Part shown: piece after piece, positions 7,920-16,100 of the stretch
How positions within the stretch are numbered: the stretch's first letter is position 1
How the letters are laid out: each line of letters opens with the position of its first letter
Assembly: GCF_937967675.1 (NCBI RefSeq)
Contig: NZ_CALBSN010000194.1
Location: forward strand, 1-27,385
Reading direction: 5' to 3'
DNA: 27,385 nucleotides
Source: an uncultured Flavobacterium sp.
GTDB lineage: Bacteria; Bacteroidota; Bacteroidia; Flavobacteriales; Flavobacteriaceae
Program-made: the position numbers and the translations under genes
The notes under the pieces: generated by a model
What the model was told of the DNA's origin: nothing
Databases searched by the model: none
Seen by the model: the letters and a program-made list of their open reading frames with translations, nothing else

Positions 7920-9131
7920 ATGTCTGTTTTAAGCGGTAAAAAAATCTTGCTAGGTATATCTGGTGGTATAGCTGCTTACAAAACAGCCAATTTGGTTAGA
8001 TTACTTATAAAAGCAGGTGCACAAGTACAAGTTGTAATGTCGCCTGCTTCTTTGCATTTTGTTACACCACTTACTTTAGCAACGCTTTCTAAAAACCCAG
8101 TTTATTCAACATTTTACAATGAAGAAGAAGGAAATGGGGAATGGAATAACCATGTTGAATTAGGTTTATGGGCAGATTTAATGCTAATTGCACCAGCAAC
8201 AGCAAATACGCTCTCCAAAATGGCTAATGGTAATTGTGATAATTTGTTAATAGCTACTTATCTTTCTGCCAAATGTCCAGTTTATTTTGCTCCTGCAATG
8301 GATTTGGATATGTATAAGCATCCTTCAACTTTAGATAGTTTCCATAAATTAAAATCATTTGGTAATATTATGATTCCTGCTGAAAAGGGTGAATTAGCAA
8401 GTGGTTTAGTTGGAGAAGGAAGAATGGCAGAGCCTGAAAATATTGTTGATTTCTTAGAAAACGATTTGGCTTTAAAATTGCCATTAAAAAATAAAAGAAT
8501 TCTAATTACGGCAGGTCCAACCTATGAATCTATTGATCCTGTACGTTTTATTGGAAATCATTCCTCAGGAAAAATGGGATTTGATATCGCTAATGAAGCG
8601 GCAAATAAAGGGGCTGAAGTAATTTTGATATCAGGACCAACTCATTTAAACTTGCAAAATTCTTCGATTAAATTGATTCGAGTTAAATCGGCAGAACAAA
8701 TGTATAATGCATGTCATGAGTATTACAATGAAGTAGATGTTGCTATTGCAGCCGCCGCAGTAGCGGATTATCGTCCAAAAAATGTTGCCAATCAGAAAAT
8801 AAAAAAGAAAGAATCAACGTTATTTATAGAGCTAGAAAAAACAAAAGATATTTTAGCCTCTCTTGGTGAATTAAAGAAACATCAGTTTTTAATTGGTTTT
8901 GCATTAGAAACAGAAAATGAAATTGAACATGCAAAGCAAAAAATTCAGAAAAAAAACTTAGATTTGATAGTATTAAATTCATTGAATGATGAAGGTGCAG
9001 GTTTTGGACAACCTACAAACAAAGTCACTTTTATTTCAAAAAATTTTGATATAGAACCAAAAGAGTTGAAATCTAAAGAAGAAGTAGCTCAAGATATTAT
9101 TAACAAGGTAATTCAATTTTATAATGCGTAA
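7920..9131 (+). CDS. coaBC: Bifunctional phosphopantothenoylcysteine decarboxylase / phosphopantothenate-cysteine ligase
   Basis: CoaBC ligates cysteine to 4'-phosphopantothenate (CoaB) and then decarboxylates the product (CoaC, FMN-dependent) in CoA synthesis. The 403 residues hold a CoaC flavoprotein half (1 to about 190: GISGGIAAYK, the catalytic histidine H78 in HVELGLWAD, APATANTLSK) and a CoaB half from about 190 (TAGPTYESIDPVRFIGNHSSGKMG, AAAVADYRP, KIKKK with the conserved lysine). Two classical CoaC residues differ: the PxMN asparagine is Asp (PAMD, D128), and the reductive cysteine of the ACG motif is Ser (LASG, S161). From memory these variants are common in Bacteroidota, so I do not call the domain dead. 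The last 8 bases overlap the next gene. Confidence 0.95.
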   Translation: MSVLSGKKILLGISGGIAAYKTANLVRLLIKAGAQVQVVMSPASLHFVTPLTLATLSKNPVYSTFYNEEEGNGEWNNHVELGLWADLMLIAPATANTLSKMANGNCDNLLIATYLSAKCPVYFAPAMDLDMYKHPSTLDSFHKLKSFGNIMIPAEKGELASGLVGEGRMAEPENIVDFLENDLALKLPLKNKRILITAGPTYESIDPVRFIGNHSSGKMGFDIANEAANKGAEVILISGPTHLNLQNSSIKLIRVKSAEQMYNACHEYYNEVDVAIAAAAVADYRPKNVANQKIKKKESTLFIELEKTKDILASLGELKKHQFLIGFALETENEIEHAKQKIQKKNLDLIVLNSLNDEGAGFGQPTNKVTFISKNFDIEPKELKSKEEVAQDIINKVIQFYNA

Positions 9132-10014
9132 GACAATACTTATTATATATTTTTTATTTTCATTTGTAAATGTATTTTCTCAAGAACTAAATGCAACAGT
9201 TTCTGTTAATTTTCAGCAAGTTGCAAATGGAAATCCACAATTGTTCAAAAACTTAGAAACGCAAGTAAAAGAATTTTTGAATACTACAAAATGGACAACT
9301 AAAGAATTTACAGATGTTGAAAAAATCGATTGTAACTTCTTTATAAATGTAACTTCTTATGGTTCAAATACCTTTGAAGCTACCTTGCAAGTACAATCTT
9401 CAAGACCTATATATAACTCTAATTTTTCTTCACCGATATTGAATATCAATGATAAAAATTTTACTTTTCGTTTCATAGAATTTGAAGCTATGGTTTATGA
9501 CCAAAATTCTTTTAATTCCAATTTAGTAGCGGTTTTAGCTTTTTATGCCAATATGATTATTGGTTTAGATATGGATTCTTTTGCTTTAAATGGAGGAACA
9601 AAATATTTAGAAACGGCTTCAAATATTGTTAATTTAGCACAACCTAGTGGGTATAAAGGTTGGTCGCAATCTGAAGGTAGTAATAATAATCGTTATTTTT
9701 TAGTTTCAGATATGTTAGCAACTACTTTTTTACCATATAGAAAAGCGATGTATGAATATCATAGAGTAGGTTTAGATACGATGAGTGAAGATGTAAAAAA
9801 AGGGAAAGAAAATATATCAAATTCAATACAAACTTTAGCAGAAATTCAAAAAACTAGACCTAATTCATTGTTGGTGCGAACATTTTTTGATGCAAAAGTC
9901 GATGAATTAGTAGCAATGTTTTCTGGAGGACCACAAGTTGACAATGTTAAATTGCTAGAAACTTTGAATAAAATATCTCCATTAAATTCTCAAAAGTGGA
10001 ATAGAATTAGATAG
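9124..10014 (+). CDS. DUF4835 family secreted protein
   Basis: This 296-residue protein matches the Bacteroidota DUF4835 family; I know of no established function. A Sec signal peptide is clear (basic start, hydrophobic stretch, cleavage near FSQ-ELN, residues 19-20), so it is exported. The mature part is mixed alpha/beta, with the family-typical stretches FRFIEFEAMVYDQNSFNSNL (about 115-134), VLAFYANMIIGLDMDSFALNGG (about 137-158) and a C-terminal helical part ending SPLNSQKWNRIR. It overlaps the coaBC end by 8 bases, indicating coupled translation, and recN follows after 24 bases. The coaBC-DUF4835-recN order is, as I recall, conserved in the phylum, so the gene is probably part of a housekeeping unit. 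Confidence 0.88.
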   Translation: MRKTILIIYFLFSFVNVFSQELNATVSVNFQQVANGNPQLFKNLETQVKEFLNTTKWTTKEFTDVEKIDCNFFINVTSYGSNTFEATLQVQSSRPIYNSNFSSPILNINDKNFTFRFIEFEAMVYDQNSFNSNLVAVLAFYANMIIGLDMDSFALNGGTKYLETASNIVNLAQPSGYKGWSQSEGSNNNRYFLVSDMLATTFLPYRKAMYEYHRVGLDTMSEDVKKGKENISNSIQTLAEIQKTRPNSLLVRTFFDAKVDELVAMFSGGPQVDNVKLLETLNKISPLNSQKWNRIR

Positions 10015-10038
10015 AACATTATTTTTAATAAATTATTT

Positions 10039-11691
10039 ATGTTGCTTTCACTTTCCATTAAAAATTATGCGTTAATCGAATCGCTTGAAACTGATTTTTC
10101 CAATCAGTTTTCTGTTATTACAGGAGAAACCGGTGCAGGAAAATCGATCCTTCTCGGTGCTTTAGGTTTGGTATTGGGAAAAAGAGCTGATTTGACTTCA
10201 CTAAAAGATAAAGAACAAAAGTGTATAATTGAAGCACAATTTGCTGTTTCTAATTATAATCTTCAATCTTTTTTTGAAGATAATGATATGGATTATGAAG
10301 ATAAAACCATTATTAGAAGAGAAATTTTGCCTTCAGGAAAATCTCGAGCATTTGTTAATGATAGTCCAGTAAATCTTCAAGAACTTCAGGAACTAGGAGA
10401 AATGTTGTTAGATATTCATTCCCAACATCAAACCCAAGAACTTGCGGAAGAAAACTATCAAATTGATATTTTAGATGCGGTTGCTAATAATGGCGAATCT
10501 GTAAATTCATATAAAAAGGCATTGACTGATTTCAAATCGACTCAAAAAGAGTTGAAACAATTGATTTCGGAAAAAGAGGCTTTAGTGAAAGAGTATGAGT
10601 ACAATTCTTTTTTGTTGAACGAACTTTTAGCAGCCAACTTAATTGATGGCGAGCAAGAAGCGTTAGAGCAAGAATTAGAGCAATTAAGTAATGTTGAATT
10701 CATAAAAGAAAATTTCGAACGAATTTTAGCTTTTGCCAATGAAGAGCAAGTTGGCGCCTTAGTAAATTTGAAAGAAATTAAAATTGCACTTCAAAAAATA
10801 GCTGGTTTTTCAAATCAAAATGCGCAATTCTTAGAGCGTTTGACAAGTTGTTTACTTGAAGTTGAAGATATTATTTCAGAATGCGAACAAAGCAACGAGA
10901 AAATCTTAGCCGATCCTGAGCGATTAGAATTGGTGAATACTAAACTGCAAACCATCTATAATTTACAAAAGAAGCATCAAGTACAAACCATTGCCGAGTT
11001 ATTAGTAATTCAAAACGAATTAGATGCTAAAGTAATTCGTGTTGATGATTTGGATGGCGCTATCAATAAATTAGAATCCGAATTAAATTCGAAACAAGCC
11101 AAAGTTGATGAATTGGCTCAAGCTATTTTTGAAAATAGAAAAAAAGCAGGCCCAATTTTAATCGATAAAATTAAAGCTATTTTAGCTCAATTAGGAATGA
11201 TAGAAGCCAATTTTCAAATCGAAATCAACCATACCAATTCTTATTATCCTAAAGGAAAAGATGAAGTGGTTATACTGTTTTCTGCAAACAAAGGGACTAG
11301 TTTTGGATTATTAAAGAAAGTGGCTTCAGGCGGAGAAATGTCGCGCATCATGTTAGCTATAAAAGCCATTTTAGCTAATTATTCCAAATTGCCAACAATT
11401 ATTTTTGATGAAATTGATACAGGGGTTTCTGGAGAAATTGCAATTAAAATGGGAGAAATCATGAAGGAAATGAGTGCTACCATGCAAGTATTTGCCATTA
11501 CACATTTACCACAAATTGCCGCTAAAGGGGATTCGCATTATAAAGTTTCAAAAAGAAATGTGGGTGAAACTACAATTTCAGAATTAAATCTGTTAACATC
11601 AGAAGAAAGAATCCAACAAATAGCAGAAATGTTATCTGGAAAAGAAATTACAGATTCGGCTTTACAACACGCAAAAGCTTTGTTGAATTAA
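10039..11691 (+). CDS. recN: DNA repair ATPase RecN
   Basis: RecN is an SMC-like ATPase acting early in double-strand-break repair. The 550 residues show a Walker A motif GETGAGKS (29-36), a long central coiled coil rich in Glu/Lys/Leu heptads (about 150-375), the ABC signature SGGEMSR (about 430), Walker B IIFDEIDTG (about 454-462) followed by VSGE, and the H-loop ITHLPQIAAKGD. This is the complete head-coil-head arrangement at normal length. It is the last gene of the bamD-rpoZ-coaBC-DUF4835 run. No hairpin terminator follows; instead the fabV promoter overlaps its last codons. Confidence 0.96.
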   Translation: MLLSLSIKNYALIESLETDFSNQFSVITGETGAGKSILLGALGLVLGKRADLTSLKDKEQKCIIEAQFAVSNYNLQSFFEDNDMDYEDKTIIRREILPSGKSRAFVNDSPVNLQELQELGEMLLDIHSQHQTQELAEENYQIDILDAVANNGESVNSYKKALTDFKSTQKELKQLISEKEALVKEYEYNSFLLNELLAANLIDGEQEALEQELEQLSNVEFIKENFERILAFANEEQVGALVNLKEIKIALQKIAGFSNQNAQFLERLTSCLLEVEDIISECEQSNEKILADPERLELVNTKLQTIYNLQKKHQVQTIAELLVIQNELDAKVIRVDDLDGAINKLESELNSKQAKVDELAQAIFENRKKAGPILIDKIKAILAQLGMIEANFQIEINHTNSYYPKGKDEVVILFSANKGTSFGLLKKVASGGEMSRIMLAIKAILANYSKLPTIIFDEIDTGVSGEIAIKMGEIMKEMSATMQVFAITHLPQIAAKGDSHYKVSKRNVGETTISELNLLTSEERIQQIAEMLSGKEITDSALQHAKALLN

Positions 11692-11709
11692 TTTTTTAAA
11701 GTACTTTTG
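11679..11709 (+). promoter_or_regulatory. fabV promoter (TTTG, 19-base spacer, TACTTTTG)
   Basis: TTTG at 11679-11682 and TACTTTTG at 11702-11709 match the Bacteroidota -33/-7 consensus (TTTG and TAnnTTTG) with a 19-base spacer. This is the best promoter match in the window. The -33 element lies inside the last codons of recN. The predicted start near 11714 gives a leader of about 40 bases. Confidence 0.65.
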
Positions 11710-11755
11710 TTTTCCATTTTAAACGACAACAAACCAATTATAAAAATAGAATATC

Positions 11756-12946
11756 ATGATTATAGAACCAAGAATGCGAGGATTTATTTGTTTGACAGCT
11801 CATCCAAAAGGTTGCGAACAAAATGTAAAAAATCAAATTGAATATGTAAAATCGAAAGGTAAAATCAACGGGCCTAAACGAGTATTAGTTATTGGTGCTT
11901 CAACTGGTTTTGGTTTGGCTTCAAGAATTACAAGTGCTTTTGGTTCTGATGCTGCTACTATTGGTGTGTTTTTTGAAAAAGAGCCTTCAGAAGGAAAAAC
12001 AGCCTCTCCAGGATGGTATAATTCTGCAGCTTTTGAAATGGAAGCACAAAAAGCCGGATTGTATGCGAAAAGTATCAACGGTGATGCTTTTTCAAATGAA
12101 GTAAAGCAACAAACGATTGATATGATTAAAGCTGATTTAGGTCAGGTTGATTTAATCATTTACAGTTTAGCTTCTCCAGTGCGTCAACATCCAGTTACAG
12201 GTGTTTTACATCGTTCTACTCTAAAACCTATTGGAAGTACTTTCACTAATAAAACTGTTGATTTTCATACAGGAAATGTAACAACCGTTTCAATCGAACC
12301 AGCAAATGAAGAAGATATTGCTAACACTGTAGTGGTAATGGGTGGTGAAGACTGGTCAATGTGGATGGATGCTTTAAAAGGAGCAGGAGTTTTAGCTGAA
12401 GGAGCAACTACAATTGCGTATTCTTACATAGGACCTGAGGTAACTGAAGCAGTCTACAGAAAAGGAACTATAGGAAGAGCAAAAGATCATTTAGAAGCTA
12501 CAGCTTTTGAAATTACAGAGAAATTAAAAGATATTAACGGAAAAGGTTATGTTTCTGTAAATAAAGCATTAGTAACTCAAGCAAGTTCAGCAATTCCAGT
12601 AATTCCACTATATATTTCATTGTTGTACAAAATTATGAAAGCTGAGGGTATTCATGAAGGTTGTATCGAGCAAATCCAACGTTTGTATGCAGAGAGATTA
12701 TATACAGGTAATGCTGTTCCAACAGACGATAAAGGAAGAATCCGTATTGATGATTGGGAAATGAGAGCTGATGTTCAAGAAAAAATTGCAAAATTATGGG
12801 GTGAATCAACTACTGAAACGTTAGTAGAATTAGGTGATTTAGCTGGATACAAACAAGATTTCTTAAACTTATTCGGTTTCGGATTTGAAGGAGTAGATTA
12901 TGAAGCGGATACAAATGAAATGGTAATGGTACCGAGTATAAAATAA
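11756..12946 (+). CDS. fabV: Trans-2-enoyl-CoA/ACP reductase FabV
   Basis: FabV-type reductases reduce the trans-2 double bond of enoyl-ACP or enoyl-CoA with NAD(P)H in fatty-acid elongation. The 396-residue length is right for the family and much longer than FabI. Seen: the N-terminal MIIEPRMRGFICLTAHPKGC, the nucleotide-binding GASTGFG (47-53) inside a Rossmann fold, the catalytic Y-x8-K pair (Y234, K243, in YRKGTIGRAK) and the conserved YIGPEVTEAVYRKGTIG block. The family is known for low triclosan sensitivity. It stands alone, with its own promoter upstream and a terminator 25 bases downstream. Whether it is the only enoyl-ACP reductase cannot be told from this window. Confidence 0.95.
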   Translation: MIIEPRMRGFICLTAHPKGCEQNVKNQIEYVKSKGKINGPKRVLVIGASTGFGLASRITSAFGSDAATIGVFFEKEPSEGKTASPGWYNSAAFEMEAQKAGLYAKSINGDAFSNEVKQQTIDMIKADLGQVDLIIYSLASPVRQHPVTGVLHRSTLKPIGSTFTNKTVDFHTGNVTTVSIEPANEEDIANTVVVMGGEDWSMWMDALKGAGVLAEGATTIAYSYIGPEVTEAVYRKGTIGRAKDHLEATAFEITEKLKDINGKGYVSVNKALVTQASSAIPVIPLYISLLYKIMKAEGIHEGCIEQIQRLYAERLYTGNAVPTDDKGRIRIDDWEMRADVQEKIAKLWGESTTETLVELGDLAGYKQDFLNLFGFGFEGVDYEADTNEMVMVPSIK

Positions 12947-12970
12947 ATCACAAAACAATATTAATTTGTT

Positions 12971-13005
12971 ATAAAATCCTGAATATTCAGGGTTTTATGC
13001 TTTTT
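12971..13005 (+). terminator. Terminator after fabV
   Basis: A 12-bp stem (12971-12982 with 12987-12998, one G-T pair) around the loop ATAT is followed by GCTTTTT. It ends fabV transcription and isolates the secreted-protein gene that follows. Confidence 0.8.
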
Positions 13006-13032
13006 GTCGGTAAAAATTAAAATTTGTCGATA
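13003..13032 (+). repeat. Two direct copies of TTTGTCGRTA, 20 bases apart
   Basis: TTTGTCGGTA (13003-13012) and TTTGTCGATA (13023-13032) are identical at 9 of 10 positions and repeat at exactly 20 bases, close to two helical turns. They lie upstream of the adhesin gene and could be an activator site. The second copy also supplies a possible -33 TTTG. TTTGTCGA occurs once more at 5262-5269 in the divergent 5'-nucleotidase/DUF6913 spacer. Confidence 0.4.
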
Positions 13033-13052
13033 TTTTTTTTTTGATAATTTTT
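13023..13052 (+). promoter_or_regulatory. Possible promoter of the adhesin gene
   Basis: TTTG at 13023-13026 and TAATTTTT at 13045-13052 (7 of 8 against TAnnTTTG) are separated by 18 bases. The predicted start near 13057 would give a leader of about 50 bases. The surrounding DNA is very T-rich, so chance matches are likely. Confidence 0.35.
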
Positions 13053-13109
13053 CAAAGTGAAATAATTCTACATATATTAGCAAATGCTTAACAATTAATT
13101 AATTATTTC

Positions 13110-16100
13110 ATGAAAAAAATTACTTTATTTTTATTTGCGCTCTTCTCGTGTTGGCAAATAAATGCACAGTCCATAATTATTGGTACTGCCACTACTACTA
13201 CTACGAGTACAGGTAGTGATCCGATAGATGGGTATTATGAATCCTTCAGGTATCAGGTGGTATATACCGCAGCTGAACTTAGTGCTTCTATGACACCTTA
13301 TGATGAAATTACTGCTTTAGGTTTTTCAATTGCTGGTGATTATGCTGGAGGAAGTTTATTGGGTTACACCATAAAAATGGGTCATACAACTGCTTCAAAT
13401 TCTGCAGCGCATGACAGTTCGCCAACAGTTGTGGTTAAAAATCCATTTAATTACAATCCAACAGTTACTGCTGCTGGAGTGTTCGATATGATTACATTTG
13501 ATACCAATTTCGTTTGGAATGGTGTTGATAATGTATTAGTAGAGATTTGTTCTGACGGACCAAATCCATATACATCTCCTTATGGTCAGGTGCGTGCTAA
13601 TACTTCTGTAACTAATGGTTCACGTTTTGTAAGAGCTGATGGTGCTACTTCATGTGGTGTAACAACTACAACTACTAATGGCAATAAACCAAATATTCAG
13701 TTTAATTATATTGAAGGTACTCCACCAAGTTGTTTAGCTCCTAATGCTTTAGCAGCGAATAGCATAACAAATTCTAGTGCGGTATTAGGATGGAATGAAA
13801 ATGGAACAGCTACAGTATGGAATATCCAATATGGTGTTACTGGGTTTGCTTTAGGCTCAGGTAATATTGTTTCGGGTGTAACAAATACCTATTCATTAAC
13901 AGGTTTATCTTCAAATACTCAATATCAATACTACGTTCAAGCTGATTGTGGGGGTACTCAAAGTACTTGGAGTGGTCCTTTTTCATTTAGAACATTATGC
14001 GATGCTTTGTCAGTCCCTTTTACTGAAACTTTTGATTCTACTTCATCGACAGAGGCTTGTTGGACAGTTCTAAATGTTAATGCGGATGCGGATGCATGGA
14101 ATTTAAATTACGCTACTACACCTATTACAGGAAATCAATCTGCTAATATGTATACAGATGGAAATGGTGGTAATAATGATGATTGGTTAATTTCACCAAA
14201 AATTACTTTGAGCGGAAACCAAAGATTGGTTTTTAAATATAAAGTTCAATCAAATAATGAACCTAATGACTTTAGAGTAATGTTGTCTATAGCAGGTAAT
14301 GCTCCAGCTGATTTTTCTTTTGAATTGCAACCATTAGCTAGTTATTCAAATACAACACCTGAGACTATGGTAATTCCTTTGTCGGGAATTTCTGGCGATG
14401 TTTATCTTGGATGGCATATTCCATCAGGTGGTTTAGATGGTTGGAGATTGTATATTGATGATGTAGTTGTTGAAGATATTCCAGCAACACCTCCTTCTTG
14501 TGTGGCTATTACTTCTCCTGTTACTGGAACTGCAGATGTTTCTTCTGGTACAATAACATGGGCAAGTGAAATTAATGCTACGGGTTATAAAATTAGTGTT
14601 GGGACTACGTCAGGTGGAACAGATGTGTTAAATAATTTTGATCTTGGTAATGTATTAACTTATAATTTAACAGGTTTATTAGGAGGTACTACATATTATG
14701 TTACGGTTTATCCATATAATGATAATGGAGTAGCTACAGGTTGTACAGAAATTAACTTTACTACTTGTGATGTAGCTTCAATTCCATTCAATGAAGAATT
14801 TGAAACAATTACTACAGGTATACCTTCATGCTGGGGTATTGCAGGAACTACTACGACTGCGGGTTATCATTTTTCTAGTTATGCTACAGGAAATGTAGGA
14901 AGAGGATTAAGATTTGATTCTTATTTTAATGCTACAGGCAGAACTTCAGAATTAACCACTCCTGTAATTGATGCTTCAACAGTAACATCATTAAGATTGA
15001 ATTTTTATTACAAAAATCCAACTGGAGGTAATTTTGAAGTTTTGATATCTTCTGATGGTGGTGCAACTTATACTTCTTTAGAAACAGGATTAGTTAATAC
15101 TACTAACTGGACATTGAAAAGTTATGTGGTAACAAGTCATATTAGCTCAAATGTTAAGGTTAAATTTTTAGGAACTAGCAATTGGGGTAGTGGAGATGCA
15201 TATGTATATTTAGATGGTGTAGTTTTAGAAGAAATTCCTGCTACTGCTCCTGCTTGTGTAACTTTAACTTCACCTGTTAATGGTGCTGTAAATGTTTCCA
15301 ACACGACATTGGTTTGGCCAGCTAATCCAGATGCTACAGGGTATTATATTACTGTAGGTACTTCTGCTGGTGCTTCTGATGTTTTAAATAATTTTGATGC
15401 GGGTAACGTATTAACATACCATTTATCTAATTTAGTTGGTGGTACAACATATTATGTAACAATATCACCTTATAACGCATTTGGAACAGCAACTGGTTGT
15501 ACAGAGAGTAATTTCACAACTTGTGATGAAGTTGGTGATTTTGTTGAAAATTTTGATGGATTAGCAGCTACAGGACTTATTCCTGATTGTTGGTCTAGAG
15601 TCTTAAGTGATGGTGTAAGTACTTATGCTACTGTAGGTACTTCAACAACTAATTTTAGTGCACCTTACAGTATATCTTTATACAACTCTAGTTCTCCTTC
15701 AACTTCAAATATCATGTTAGTAACGCCTTATATTAATAATTTAAGTGCTGGAACTAATAGATTAAGATTTATGGCTAGAAACTCTTCTGATACCCAAGAT
15801 ATCATTGTTGGTACTATGAGTAACCCAAGTGATGCATCAACATTTACTCCTTTACAAACTGTTGATATTAATGGTACATTTGCTCAATATATTGTTGATT
15901 TTACAGCTTATGCTGGTACTGATAAATATATTGCGTTAAAAAGAATTTCTACGTCAACTTATACATATGTTTATATTGATAATGTAATTTGGGAAGCGGT
16001 TCCTGCAACAGCACCAGCTTGTGCTAGTAATGTAGTAGCTACTCCAGATGCTGCATGTGGTAACTTTGCTAATTTGATTACTTGGGACGCTACAGCAGGT

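Noticed and set aside
7920..9131. CoaBC as a pseudogene because of missing Cys and Asn
   Set aside because: The frame is intact at full length, the CoaB half is canonical, and the same substitutions are recalled from other Bacteroidota, so it is reported as a variant instead.
11833..12104. Overlapping frames on both strands inside fabV
   Set aside because: They are shadows of the fabV reading frame with low-complexity translations and no family signature.
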